DNA of 41,219 nucleotides from Bacillota bacterium (GCA_021791815.1 JAJYVV010000015.1:1-41219), one strand, 5' to 3'; positions 1 through 9,129 are shown, counted from the first letter of the stretch. The notes: generated from the sequence alone by a model not told the origin. Program-made: numbers and translations.

Positions 1-960
1 GTGCCCGAGGCCGGGACCGCGCAGGGCGGAGCCGCGGCGCGGAGCCGGCAGCCGCTGCTCGGCCCTTCGGTGGCCGGCACGATCGCGGCGGCCTTCGCCG
101 CGGCCATGGCCCTGTCGCCGGTGCGGGCCTTCGCCGGGGACTTCCTCCAACTGTTCCGCGTCCAGAACTTCGAGGTCGTGAACGTCAGCCAGGGCGACCT
201 GACCGCGATCAGCCAGGCGCTGCAGTCGAGCGGCGCGTCCATCGACATCCGCGGCCTCGTGAACGTGCGCGTCTCGCCGAACCCGGGCCCCCAGACCGTG
301 CCCCTGGCCCAGGCGAGCGGCGACGTCGGCTTCCCCGTGCTCTCGGTCCAGGCCCCCCCGGCCGGCGACTCGCTCCAGAGCGTCCAGATCGAGCCGGCGC
401 TCAACGTCCTATTCAACCGCCTGAACGTGCCCGCGCTGCAGCAGCTCCTGACGTCGCTCGGCAGCACCCAGACGCTGCCCCCCGGTCTCAACGGCGCGTC
501 GGCCCAGCTCCGGCTGCAGCCCGCGGCCCGGCTGGCCTACGCCGGCGCCGGCGGGGCCCCGGCGTTCCAGGTCCTGGAGACCGGCAACCCGAGCCTGGCC
601 GTCAGCACGGACGGGGTCAGCATCGACGCCGTGCGCAACGTGCTGCTCGGCCTGCCCTTCCTGCCGGCCGACCTGCGGGCGCAGCTGGCGGCGGTGGGCG
701 ATTGGGAGAACACGGCCCTCATCCCGAACGTGCCGGGGGTCTCGCAGCCCGTCACCGTCGCGGGCGCGCCCGGCGTGTTCCTCCAGCTCGGCGGCGGCGG
801 CGCCGGGCTGCTGGTCCGCCACAGCCAGGCCGCGGCCGGGGCCCAGGGCCCGGCGGGCGCCCAGACGGCCCTGATCTGGACGCGCGGCCAGACCGTGTAT
901 GCGGTGGAAGGCGCGCTGACGCAGAATGAGGCGATGACCTTGGCGCAGAACCTGGGATGA
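1..960 (+). CDS. DUF4367-like membrane-anchored regulatory/lipoprotein-sorting-type protein, possibly 5'-partial
   Basis: The ORF opens with GTG at base 1, so the true start may lie outside the window. Residues about 22-46 form one hydrophobic segment ending in an Ala-rich stretch (SPVRAFAG), a signal anchor typical of proteins encoded next to ECF sigma factors. The rest is a soluble extracytoplasmic region. Its last 35 residues (IWTRGQTVYAVEGALT then a short helix) resemble the end of DUF4367/anti-sigma C-terminal domains, where a Trp-containing strand precedes a 'G-x-L-(T/S)' turn and a helix. The stop codon overlaps an ATG (ATGA) in the frame of the following ABC ATPase, so the three genes are probably co-transcribed. 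A sensing role for the transporter is inference. The family assignment rests on pattern similarity only. Confidence 0.6.
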   Translation: MPEAGTAQGGAAARSRQPLLGPSVAGTIAAAFAAAMALSPVRAFAGDFLQLFRVQNFEVVNVSQGDLTAISQALQSSGASIDIRGLVNVRVSPNPGPQTVPLAQASGDVGFPVLSVQAPPAGDSLQSVQIEPALNVLFNRLNVPALQQLLTSLGSTQTLPPGLNGASAQLRLQPAARLAYAGAGGAPAFQVLETGNPSLAVSTDGVSIDAVRNVLLGLPFLPADLRAQLAAVGDWENTALIPNVPGVSQPVTVAGAPGVFLQLGGGGAGLLVRHSQAAAGAQGPAGAQTALIWTRGQTVYAVEGALTQNEAMTLAQNLG

Positions 961-1031
961 CGGGCGGCCGCGGGACGGCCGCGCCTCCGGGCGCGGCCCC
1001 TCCCGCCTCCCGCCGGGCGGGGAGGGCGGGC

Positions 1032-1970
1032 GTGCACGGCCACGGTGCCCCGGCGCTGGAGACCCGCGGTCTGACCCGCTACTTCGGGGAGCACGCCGCC
1101 TGCCGGGACGTCACCCTCTCCGTGCCGCGCGGCTGCATCTTCGGCCTCCTGGGCTGCAACGGCGCGGGCAAGAGCACGTTTGTGCGGATGGTGGTCGGGC
1201 TCTGCCGGCCCACGGCGGGCGAGGCCTTCGTGCTCGGCATCCCGGCGGTCGACCCGGAGGCGCGGCGGCGCCTCGGCTTCCTGCCCGAGAACTTCCGCTA
1301 CCCCGACTGGGCGACGGGCATCGAGGTGCTGGAGTTCCACGCCGCGCTGGTGGGCCTGGACCCCGTGCGGCGGCGGGCCCGGATCGCGGCGCTCCTGGAC
1401 CAGGTCGGGCTGGCGGAGGCCGGCCGGCGGACCGTCGGCCGCTACAGCAAGGGCATGCAGCAGCGGCTGGGCCTCGCCGTGGCGCTGCTCGGGGACCCGG
1501 CCCTGCTCCTGCTCGACGAGCCGACGTCGGCCCTCGACCCGCTGGGCCGGCGGCAGACCCGCGACCTGCTGCTGCGGCTGCGCGCCGAGGGCCGGACGGT
1601 GTTCCTCAACAGCCACCTGCTGTCCGAGGTCGAGGCGGTCGCCGACCGCGTCGCCGTCATCCGCGAGGGGCGCGTGGTCGCGGACGGGACGGTGGACGAG
1701 CTCCTGAACGAAGGGCTGGAGGCCGACGTCCACGTCCGCCGCGACGACGCCGCGGCCCTGGCGGCGCTCGCGGCCGGCCGGCGCATCGTCGCCCGCGAGG
1801 AGCAGCCCGGGGGCCTGCTGCGGGTGCGGGTGGCCCTGCGCGGCCGCGACGAGGCGCCCGAGATCGCCGGCGCGGTGCTCGGGGCCGGCGGGCGGCTCTA
1901 CGGGCTGCAGGTGCGCAGCCGGTCGCTCGAGGACCTGTTCGTCGACCTCGCGGGCTCCGCGGAGCGCTGA
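1032..1970 (+). CDS. ABC transporter ATP-binding protein
   Basis: This is the nucleotide-binding subunit of an ABC exporter. It shows Walker A GCNGAGKST, the signature YSKGMQQRLG, Walker B LLLLDEPTSALDP with the catalytic Glu, and the H-loop His in LNSHLL. The C-terminal ~90 residues match the extension common in CcmA/NatA-type ATPases of ABC-2 systems. The ORF track starts at ATG 957, which overlaps the previous stop, but that adds 25 Ala/Arg/Gly-rich residues not typical of the family. GTG 1032 follows GGAGGG with six-base spacing and places the start about ten residues before the first strand, so it is preferred here. The permease gene follows after 16 bases. Substrate is unknown. Confidence 0.93.
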   Translation: MHGHGAPALETRGLTRYFGEHAACRDVTLSVPRGCIFGLLGCNGAGKSTFVRMVVGLCRPTAGEAFVLGIPAVDPEARRRLGFLPENFRYPDWATGIEVLEFHAALVGLDPVRRRARIAALLDQVGLAEAGRRTVGRYSKGMQQRLGLAVALLGDPALLLLDEPTSALDPLGRRQTRDLLLRLRAEGRTVFLNSHLLSEVEAVADRVAVIREGRVVADGTVDELLNEGLEADVHVRRDDAAALAALAAGRRIVAREEQPGGLLRVRVALRGRDEAPEIAGAVLGAGGRLYGLQVRSRSLEDLFVDLAGSAER

Positions 1971-1986
1971 GCACCGGGAAAGGGGC

Positions 1987-2832
1987 ATGGCCCACACGGA
2001 GCTCCTCACCATCGCCGCCTTCACGTTCCGCGAGGCGCGGCGCAGGCGCGTGTTCGCGGCGGTCGGACTGCTCAGCATCGGCTTCCTCGGGCTGTATGCG
2101 GTGCTGGCGAGGGTCGTGGTCAGCGGGGCGGGGGCCAACGCCGGCCCGTTCGGCCGGGCGGCCCTGGCCGGGGCGGTCGGCCTGCTGGGCGTCTACCTGG
2201 CCCGTTCGTTCTCGGGGCTCCTCGCGATCCTCGTCTCCGCCGGCGCGGTCGCGGGCGAGGTCGACAGCGGCGCGCTGCAGAGCGTGCTGGCGCGGCCGCT
2301 GCGCCGCAGCACGGTGCTGCTGGGCAAGTTCCTGGGCCTGGGCGCGCTGCTTGCCGCCTACACCGCACTGCTGCAGGCGGCGGTGCTCGTCCTGGCCGCG
2401 GTTCTGGCGGGCGGCCACCTGCCCGACCCGGCGGCGGTGGTGGGCTGGCTCTGCCTCGAGCCCGTGATCCTGCTCGCCCTGACCCTGCTCGGCAGCACGT
2501 TCCTCCCGACGGTGGCCAACGGCGCCGCGTGCGTCCTGCTCTACGGTATCGCCGTGGCCGGGGGGAGCCTCGAGCAACTCGGGACGTTCATCGGGCGGCC
2601 CGGGCTGCAGGACGCGGGCATCGTCACCGGGCTGCTCCTGCCGGCCGACGCCCCGTACCGGGAGGCCTTCGCCATCGCCAGCCGGGGCCTGGCGGGCGGC
2701 ATCACCGAGGCCCTGGGCCCGCTCTTCGGCACCCTGGCCCGGCCCGATGCCGCCATGCTGGCGTATGCGGCGGCCTATCCGTGCGCCCTGCTCGCCCTCG
2801 CGGTGTGGGTCTTCGCCCGGCGGGACGTGTGA
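1987..2832 (+). CDS. ABC-2 type transporter permease
   Basis: This 281-residue integral membrane protein has about six hydrophobic segments. Its N-terminal cytoplasmic sequence TFREARRRRVF is typical of ABC-2 permeases, where a 'xxREaxRrkif' helix precedes the first membrane span. The conserved cytoplasmic stretch EVDSGALQSVLARPLRRSTVLLGK matches the ABC-2 loop 'E...Gtl..lLa.PisR...llgK'. It lies 16 bases after the ATPase gene and is preceded by AAAGGGG, which supports ATG 1987. It would form the membrane dimer of an exporter with the ATPase. No permease-specific motif reveals the substrate. Confidence 0.9.
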   Translation: MAHTELLTIAAFTFREARRRRVFAAVGLLSIGFLGLYAVLARVVVSGAGANAGPFGRAALAGAVGLLGVYLARSFSGLLAILVSAGAVAGEVDSGALQSVLARPLRRSTVLLGKFLGLGALLAAYTALLQAAVLVLAAVLAGGHLPDPAAVVGWLCLEPVILLALTLLGSTFLPTVANGAACVLLYGIAVAGGSLEQLGTFIGRPGLQDAGIVTGLLLPADAPYREAFAIASRGLAGGITEALGPLFGTLARPDAAMLAYAAAYPCALLALAVWVFARRDV

Positions 2833-3047
2833 CCCGCGGCGGGGCCCCGGCCGGGCCGGGCGGGCGGGTCCCGCACCAACGGGTCTGCGGTGTGTTGTGC
2901 GTCGAGCCCCGGATGCTGCGCCCCGGATGCACCGGAGGAGGCCCGCGGCGCCGCCATCGTCGGGCCTGCGCGGGCGCGGACCCCCGCCCCGGACCGCGGA
3001 GACGCGCCCTGCCCTGGCGTTCGCCAACCGGGCCTCGGCCCTGGAGG

Positions 3048-4169
3048 ATGTCGATCCCCCGCCGCGGAAGGACGCCGCCGTTGCCGGAAGGGTGGGTGGC
3101 GCCCGTGCCGGCCCCGCCGCGGGGCACGCCCGGGATCGACGGCGCGACGTACCTCGCCGACCGCCACGGCCGGGCGTGGGCGGTGCGCGAGATGCGCCGG
3201 GGCGACGTCGGCGCGCTCGCCGCCTACTTCGAATCCCTCACCGCCGCGGACTACGCGAACTTCCATCCGCATCCGCTGGACCGCGCCACGGCCGAGGGCA
3301 TCGCCGCCGGGGCGGACAGCCCGGACGCGCTGCGGTGCCTGCTCTTCGCAGGCTCGGGGCCGGTGGCCGGCTACGGCTTCCTGTGGGACTGGGACGAGGA
3401 TGTGCCGCTGCTGGGCATGAGCCTGGCGAGCCACGCCCGCGGACGCGGCCTCGGGTCGGCCTTCACGCGCCACCTGGTGGCCCGCGCGGCGGCGGCCGGG
3501 AAGGCGGCCGTCCGCCTCACGGTATACCGGGACAACGTCGCGGCCTTCCGCTGCTACCGCGCGGCGGGCTTCGAGGAGCAGAGCAGCCACCCCGACGACT
3601 GGGGCGGCGCGGTGCGCGAAGAGGTGCGCATGCGGTGCGCGCTGGGCCCGGCCGCGGCGTCCCGTCCGCATGGCCCCGTCGCCCGCGACGGCGAGGCCTT
3701 TGCCCTTCGTGCGGGCGGGTCGTTCTGGGCGCTGTCCTGGCACGGGCCGGGCGCGGCGCCCGACGGGACGCCGCACGGGGCGAACGGCCTCTGCGTCACG
3801 GCGGACGGCGACGTCGTCCTGATCAGCCCGGACGGCCGGCGGTGGGAATGGCCCGGAGGCCGGCCGGAGGGCGAGGAGTCGTGGGAGCAGACTTTGCGGC
3901 GCGAGATGCTGGAAGAGGCTTGCGCCACCGTCCGGGAGGCGCGGCTTCTGGGGTTCTGCCGCTCCGCGTGCCTGGCCGGGCCCGAGCGCGGGCTCGTCCT
4001 CGTGCGTTCCATCTGGCGGGCCCGCGTGGAGTTGCTCCCGTGGGCGCCCCGCTTCGAGATCGCCTTCCGCCGCGTGGTTCCGGCGGCCCAGGCGATGGCC
4101 GAGTTCTGGACGGAGGAGGGCGCAAAGCCCGTCTACCGGCGGGCTTTCCAGGAGGCCGGGCTGGGCTGA
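3048..4169 (+). CDS. GNAT acetyltransferase-Nudix hydrolase fusion
   Basis: Two enzyme domains share one 373-residue chain. Residues about 40-200 are a GNAT N-acetyltransferase with the acetyl-CoA loop ARGRGLGSA and the following helix, then the NVAAFRCYRAAGF strand-helix pair that closes the fold. Residues about 220-365 are a Nudix domain with box GRPEGEESWEQTLRREMLEE near residues 271-290, matching G-x5-E-x7-RE-xx-EE. The usual Gly after EE-x is Cys (EEAC). The start is uncertain: ATG 3048 sits directly against GGAGG, which is too close, while in-frame TTG 3081 has GGAAGGA at eight bases and loses only 11 Pro/Arg-rich residues. Substrates are unknown. Confidence 0.85.
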   Translation: MSIPRRGRTPPLPEGWVAPVPAPPRGTPGIDGATYLADRHGRAWAVREMRRGDVGALAAYFESLTAADYANFHPHPLDRATAEGIAAGADSPDALRCLLFAGSGPVAGYGFLWDWDEDVPLLGMSLASHARGRGLGSAFTRHLVARAAAAGKAAVRLTVYRDNVAAFRCYRAAGFEEQSSHPDDWGGAVREEVRMRCALGPAAASRPHGPVARDGEAFALRAGGSFWALSWHGPGAAPDGTPHGANGLCVTADGDVVLISPDGRRWEWPGGRPEGEESWEQTLRREMLEEACATVREARLLGFCRSACLAGPERGLVLVRSIWRARVELLPWAPRFEIAFRRVVPAAQAMAEFWTEEGAKPVYRRAFQEAGLG

Positions 4170-4226
4170 GGCCGTTGCGCGCGCCCCCCCCGAGGGCCGG
4201 CCCTGGCCGCAGCCCGTCCCCGGGGC

Positions 4227-4500
4227 CCAGCGACACATCCCCCGCGCGCGGCGCGAGCGGACCTTGCGGTACGTCAGGCAGCGCTCGAAGGCGAGGGCGC
4301 GCGGCCAGGCCGCGCACCGCCCGGGATCGTCCCACTGCCCGAGCTTCTGGTGGCCGGCGATCCATATCTCCTGGGCCGCGTCGGCGGCCTCGTCGCCTCC
4401 CACGGAGGGCGGGGCGAGCCGCCCGTGGCGCGCCACCAGGCCGCGGCGCGCGCGGTGGTCGCCCGCCCGCGCCGCGGCGATCAGCCCGGCGTCCTGCCCC
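4227..4500 (-). pseudogene. Remnant of an ECF sigma-70 factor (regions 1.1/2)
   Basis: Reading the minus strand gives QDAGLIAAARAGD, then GDEAADAAQEIWI, then CAAWPRALAFERCLTYRKV. This is the ECF sigma region 2 pattern: an acidic 'D..LI.A...GD' opening, 'DA.Q.....', and the -10-recognising 'fr.WL..ia.n....RK..' helix. The expected Leu after Trp is Pro, no region 4 follows, and upstream the frame has no good start codon. It is probably the 5' part of a decayed sigma-factor gene facing the GNAT-Nudix gene. DUF4367-like proteins often accompany ECF sigma factors, but this remnant is on the opposite strand from gene 1. Confidence 0.6.
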
Positions 4501-5155
4501 GCCCGAGTCCCGTCCTCCGCAGCCGTCCGGCCCGTCTCCCCCGCCCCGCCGACCGCGCATCCCCATCGACACCGGCCGCCGCGCCGGCGTCAGGATCCCG
4601 GTTCCGGGGAGGCCGAGCCGCGTGGGCCGTCCCCTGTGCGCACGGGGGCCCCGGGACCGCGGGGAAGCCGCGGGCCGGTGCGGCTCCCTCGCCGGACCGG
4701 CTTCCGCTCGGCGAACCTCGCCCCACGGGATCCCGGCCCCTCCGCGCTGTTCGCCGCGCCGCCGTACCTGCCGCGGCAGATACGGCGCGCGAAGACCGTG
4801 CCGCAACATCACCGCACCCTCGGGCGGGGGCAATGGCGTCGCCTTCCACGGACCCGTGTGGGGTCGGCCCGGCCTGGTCGCCTTCGCCGCCCTTCCGCTG
4901 TGGCGCCGGGCCGCGCGCCGCCACCCGCCACGCGGGCAACGGTCCCGGTGGGCCGCCCGACCGATCCGTCCCGCGGATGGAACGCGTCATCCGCCGCCGG
5001 CGCCCGCCCCGCGATGGGGCCACTCGCCACCGCGTCCCCCGAGCGGCACGCCGCGCAACCGCAGTGCTTGGCTGATGGGGGCCGGACCCTGCCCGCAAGG
5101 TGCGCTACCGGCGGAAGGATGCCACAATGGTGGGGATGGGGGGGCGTGCGGGCCG
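4501..5155. other. No recognisable gene
   Basis: All six frames give only Arg/Pro/Ala-rich shadow ORFs with no domain pattern. I see no RNA gene. The stretch lies between the sigma-factor remnant and the HepT gene and may hold the promoter of the toxin-antitoxin pair, but no convincing -35/-10 was found. Confidence 0.5.
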
Positions 5156-5611
5156 ATGGCGGCGCCCATCAACCGTGAGATGGTCCTGGCCCGGATCAGC
5201 GACATGGAGGCACAACTGGCCGCACTTCGCGGGCAGGCGGCGTTGCCCGACGGCGCGTTCCTGGGGGACCCCAAGGAGATCAAGAGCGCGCGCTATTCGC
5301 TCATCGTGCTGGTCGAGGCGGCCGCCGCGATCTGCGGGCACGTCGTCGCCCGCCTCCTGCGCCAGGCGGTGGACGCATATCCCGAATGCTTCGCCGCACT
5401 GGCCGCCCACGGGCTGCTCGACCCGGACCTCGCCAGGCGCCTATCCGCCATGGCGCGCTTCCGCAACATCCTGGTCCACGGTTATGGCCGGGTCGATGAC
5501 CGGCATCTGCTGGCCATGCTGCGGACCGACCTCGTGGACGTGGACCGGTATGTGGAGGCGATCCGCACCCTGGTCGCCGGCAGCGCCGGCCGGGAGACGG
5601 AGCCGTCGTGA
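5156..5611 (+). CDS. HepT-like HEPN ribonuclease toxin (DUF86 family)
   Basis: This is a 151-residue all-helical protein. Near its C-terminus RNILVHGYGRVDD contains R-x4-H-x-Y, the catalytic HEPN motif of HepT toxins plus the Tyr that the partner nucleotidyltransferase AMPylates in characterised HepT/MntA pairs. An IKSARYSLIVLVEAAAAICGHVV segment matches the 'D...r.aveR.lq.aie.....a' helix of DUF86. The next gene, an MNT-type protein, starts inside its stop codon (GTGA). ATG 5156 follows a G-run (5138-5144) at about 11 bases, and ATG 5180 is an alternative. By family knowledge it would be a toxin cleaving RNA, held in check by MntA. Confidence 0.85.
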   Translation: MAAPINREMVLARISDMEAQLAALRGQAALPDGAFLGDPKEIKSARYSLIVLVEAAAAICGHVVARLLRQAVDAYPECFAALAAHGLLDPDLARRLSAMARFRNILVHGYGRVDDRHLLAMLRTDLVDVDRYVEAIRTLVAGSAGRETEPS

Positions 5612-6018
5612 ATGCGCGCGCGCCGGCCGACGCGGATGACCTGCGGGCGATGGGTTCGGTGCTGTCGCATGTCCTGGCGGGCTCACCGCTCGTCGAGTTC
5701 GCGTTCGGCCATGGCAGCTTCTTTGCGGGCCTGCCGTACCATGACGTGGACGTGGCGGTCCAGGTGCCTCGCGACCAAGCCGTCGACCTGCGGGCGCTGG
5801 GCGACCTCGCGGCGCGTTGCGAACAGGCGTTGGGCCGCCCTGTGGACGTCCACGCCCTCAACGACGCCACGCCGGGTTTCCGGAAGGCGGCGACCGAGGG
5901 CATCCTGCTCTGGGCCCGGGATCCCGAGAGTGCCCTCCTTTACGCGGAGCTGCTGCAGCGCATGGCCTGGGACTGGAGGTCGCTTCAGGATCAGGTCATC
6001 CGGGACCTCGGGCCGTGA
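5608..6018 (+). CDS. MntA-like minimal nucleotidyltransferase antitoxin
   Basis: This 136-residue protein starts at GTG 5608, overlapping the HepT stop by four bases. FAFGHGSFFAG followed by YHDVDVAV is a divergent form of the MNT active site, GSx(9-11)DxD: the linker between Ser and the first Asp is eight residues rather than ten. A later acidic position, PVDVHALND, fits the third metal-ligand strand. The C-terminal helix ILLWARDPESALLYAELLQ matches the 'vLye.d......e......' tail of MntA. Known MntA proteins transfer AMP to the HepT Tyr. The overlap with HepT shows a coupled toxin-antitoxin operon. Confidence 0.83.
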   Translation: MNARAPADADDLRAMGSVLSHVLAGSPLVEFAFGHGSFFAGLPYHDVDVAVQVPRDQAVDLRALGDLAARCEQALGRPVDVHALNDATPGFRKAATEGILLWARDPESALLYAELLQRMAWDWRSLQDQVIRDLGP

Positions 6019-6219
6019 ATCGGACCGCGGCGACCCTGGGCTGGCCGGCCCCACGGCGCCGTTCAGGATCCGCCAGGGACTGGCGCCGCCGGGAGCGTGC
6101 GGCGCCCCGTCCTTCACCGCCACGACCTCGGGCCGCACCCACCGCCTGCGGCGTCGGACCACCCCGGCGCATCCTCTGGGACGCGTTGGGCCGGGGATCG
6201 GCGCGGGCCGGCCCGCCCC

Positions 6220-6984
6220 CTACCCCGGGACGACCACCACGAGGGGGCCGTCCGCGCCATGGGAAAGGTCACGGTCGGCACATCCACGAGCCCGCCATCG
6301 CCGCGAGGGTCGTGGCCCGCGCCGTCGAGCCGATCCCGCGGCCCGTGCGGCGGAGGCGCGGCGAACGCACGAGGGCCGCGGGCACGGAGGCGGCCGGCCA
6401 TGCTGCGCTCTGCACGCGATGTCCTCCGGGGCGTCGCCCTCGCCGTGGGGGGCGGCCAGCGCCGCGGCGTCCCGCTCCCGGTCGTCCGACAGCGGGACGG
6501 TGTCGGCGCCCGCGGACGCGGCGCCCGACCGCGCCCAGGGCCCGGGCGTTCGGGACGGCCAGGTAGCCGGAAACGCCGGTCGTGCCCAGCACCAGGACCG
6601 TGCCCAGGGCGCCCGTCTCCGCCCTGCGGGCGCAGAGCCGCACCCACGAGGCCAACCCGGGATTCGTGCCGGCGGCCACGGGATCGGCTCCGGGCGGCAG
6701 GGGCAGCCGCGTGCGGCCGGGGACGGCCATCCGCTCGGCGCTGGGGCGCGTTGGGCGGCTCCACCAACCCGGGGTTGACGAGGGCGCCGCCGGCGGCGCG
6801 CGCCACCGCGTCCACCCCGATGACCTTGGGGCCGCGTCGTGCCGCTGCTGCAGTGGCGGCCGGAGGCCCGCGCCGACACCAGCGGCCACCAGCTCCGCCA
6901 GGACCCGTCCTTCGGGCACGATCGGCTCGTCGAACTCCCCGCACTCGGGCGTCGCACCGGGCGCGCGACAATCGCGGCCTTGAC
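6220..6984 (-). pseudogene. Broken medium-chain dehydrogenase / quinone oxidoreductase
   Basis: Family signatures lie in three minus-strand frames. The N-terminal KAAIVARP is in the frame of ORF 6220..7602. Then VPEGRVLAELVAAGV-type sequence and the Rossmann stretch ETGALGTVLVLGTTGVSGYLAVPNA are in a second frame, and ADTVPLSDDRERDAAALAA returns to the first. The chain ends GPLVVVVPG at a TAG (6220). The Rossmann motif is the GxxGxxG nucleotide-binding loop of MDR enzymes. At least two frameshifts make it non-functional as read. The start codon is also doubtful (GTC at the expected place). It ends upstream of the HepT/MntA pair on the opposite strand. Confidence 0.68.
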
Positions 6985-7016
6985 CGACGACCCCGGCGGC
7001 TTCGGGGGCCCTGCGC

Positions 7017-8123
7017 TCAGACCAGTTCCAGCCCGTCCATGTCCGGGAGGGGCGGGAAGGCGCCCGTGGGCGGCGCCTGGTACCAGTACGCCACGGACGC
7101 GAAGTCGTCGTGCCGCAGCAGATAGCGCCCTCCGCTCCGCCAGCCGAGGTCCTGCAGCGTCACGCGGATGTCCCGCTCGAACCGGATCGGGTCGACCAGA
7201 TGCCAGCGATACATCGCGAAGCGCTGTTGGCTCTGATACAGGCCGTCCGGAGCCGAGACGTGATACATGCCCATGAACGGCGTGGAGTACGTGGTGTAGC
7301 GGCCGTCGACCTCCCAGTTGTACGAACCGCCGAAGTAGTCCTCCGTCCCGGTCCCGCAGATGGTCGGGTGGTCGCCGTCGCCATCCAGGAAGAACTTGAT
7401 CTCGCCCTCGCCCCACCAACGGTCCTGGCCGCCCAGGCCAACCAGCAGCGCGGTGCCCACATAGTGTCCCCGGCCCGCGACGCCGTCCAGGATGCGGTGG
7501 CACTGGCCCGGCGGCACCGGGTTGCTGCGGCGGAACTGCGCGTGGAAGTAGGCGGCGGCGTCCGGCACGTCGTCCAGGGCGTAGTTGATCTGATAAAAGC
7601 ACGCGCGCTCCTGGGGACCGATGTTCTCCACGGTCACGCGGCAGTGGCGCCGGAAGGGCATGGGCCAGAAGCAGTTCAGGCCCGAGTTGGGGTTGACCAC
7701 CACCGGCAGCGAGTTAAGGGGCGAGAACGGCCCGCGCGTGGGGCCGGCCCCGTTGTCCCTCCACCCACAGGCGAAGAAGTCCGCCAGGGGGCACTCCACG
7801 GACGGCCGTTCCTGCCCGTCCCAGTACATGCGCAGAATGAGCTGCCGGCCCACGTAGCCACCGAGCCACATGCTCTGGATCGCTCCGGGCCCGTCGATCT
7901 CCGCCAGGTCCTGGGTCTTGCCGGGGGCAATCAGCGCGCAGGGCGACACCTTCCATCCCGGGCCCAGATCCCGGGCGGCCGAGGCCCCCGGGCCTTCCGT
8001 GGCCATGCCCCCGGCACCCTTCTTGCCGGTGGGATTCTCCGCGCTGATCGACCGCGTGCGCGCCCCCGACAATCGCGCGATGCCGGACAGGGGCGAAAGG
8101 AGGCCTCCGGGATCCGTGAGCAT
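7017..8123 (-). CDS. DUF2961 protein, glycoside hydrolase family 172-like
   Basis: This 368-residue protein matches the DUF2961 jelly-roll family, now partly assigned to GH172 (arabinofuranosidase/difructose-anhydride hydrolase activities). Family marks include IQSMWLGGYVGRQLILRMYWDGQ, the DFFACGW loop, GEGEIKFFLDGD and, most distinctive, GTGTEDYFGGSYNW. The two acidic clusters (GEGE and GTE) correspond to the family's catalytic carboxylates. ATG 8123 has a GGAGGG at about nine bases. There is no signal peptide, so it appears cytoplasmic. The gene faces away from a broken DapA-family aldolase across a 185-base divergent region, suggesting an old sugar-catabolism locus. Substrate is not predictable. 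Confidence 0.9.
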   Translation of the reverse strand: MLTDPGGLLSPLSGIARLSGARTRSISAENPTGKKGAGGMATEGPGASAARDLGPGWKVSPCALIAPGKTQDLAEIDGPGAIQSMWLGGYVGRQLILRMYWDGQERPSVECPLADFFACGWRDNGAGPTRGPFSPLNSLPVVVNPNSGLNCFWPMPFRRHCRVTVENIGPQERACFYQINYALDDVPDAAAYFHAQFRRSNPVPPGQCHRILDGVAGRGHYVGTALLVGLGGQDRWWGEGEIKFFLDGDGDHPTICGTGTEDYFGGSYNWEVDGRYTTYSTPFMGMYHVSAPDGLYQSQQRFAMYRWHLVDPIRFERDIRVTLQDLGWRSGGRYLLRHDDFASVAYWYQAPPTGAFPPLPDMDGLELV

Positions 8124-8308
8124 CGGGTTGTCCCTCCCCGCCGGGTCGGCCTTCCACCCGCCGCACGGGGCTCCTCCGGCGCGGCGTGCGGGGACCCCTT
8201 GCGGCTGGTCGCCCTCCATCGTCGCGCGGCCCCGGGGGCCGGACGTCCGCGGGAACCGCCCCCACCCGCGCCGAAGCGTCGTGACCTCTCCGTGGAGCCG
8301 AAGGGAAC

Positions 8309-9114
8309 TTGGCCCGCAGGCCGGACCTGGTGCACGGGATCGTGCCGCCGACGGCGACACCGCTGGCGGAGGACGGCTCCGTCGACGGCCCGCACTCTGA
8401 GCGCGACGCGGCGTTCCTTCTCGCCCAGGGCGTGCGCGGCGGTGGCCGCGACCGTGGTGCGCGCGGGTGCCCGTGCGGGGCGGCGTCATCCGCAACTCCA
8501 CGCGGCTCACCGCCCACTGCGCGCAGGGCCTCCGGGAGGCCGGGGTCGATGCGCTGCAGGTCATCCCGGGGCACGCTCTCTTCGCGCCGACGCCACGGTC
8601 CGGTACTTCGGGGCCACCGGCACGGCGACCGGCGCCCCGATCCATGTCTACCACGTGATCCCCTGGGCCGCCATCGAGCCGCCCGTGCTTCTGCGGCTCT
8701 GCGCCGAGGTGGCGGCGGTGCGGGGGGGCAAGCAGAGCGGCGGGGACAGGCATACGGTGGCCGACCTGCGGGCCGCCGTCGACGGGGAGCACGCGATCCT
8801 CCCCGCTGTGGGCGACCTGGTCCTCCCCTTCTTCGTGCTGGGCGCCCGGGCCGCCGTCGCCGCCATGCGGACCGCGGCGCCGGCGTTGGTCGTGGCTCTG
8901 GGGGACGTGGTGCGGGGCGGGCGCATCGAGGAGGCCCTCCGGCTGCACGCCGCGCTGCTGCCGGTCTCGCGCGCTGGAAGGCCCCAACATGCCGGCCCGC
9001 CGGAAGGCGGCGCGCGCGTTGCAGAGCGCCGTCACCGCGGAGCGGCGCGAGCGGCTGCGGGTCGGGGTGGGAGATGCAGCATTGCTCGGACCGCCGGCCC
9101 GCGCCGGGGGATGA
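8309..9114 (+). pseudogene. Broken DapA-family (dihydrodipicolinate synthase-like) aldolase
   Basis: Three reading frames together give a nearly complete DapA-type TIM barrel. LVHGIVPPTATPLAEDGSVD is frame 2. VPVRGGVIRNSTRLTAHCAQ then EAGVDALQVIP is frame 1. ATVRYFGATGTATGAPIHVYHV, VRGGKQSGGDRHTVADL and the VLPFFVLGARAAVAAM helix are frame 0. GGKQSGGD carries the Schiff-base Lys position, and the Tyr of VYHV fits the catalytic Tyr. The end (ALEGPNMPAR) again changes frame before TGA 9112. TTG 8309 is preceded by AAGGGA. Several indels mean no functional product. The family includes sugar-acid aldolases, which would fit the neighbouring GH172 gene. Confidence 0.72.
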
Positions 9115-9129
9115 CGCCCGCCGGGCGGG

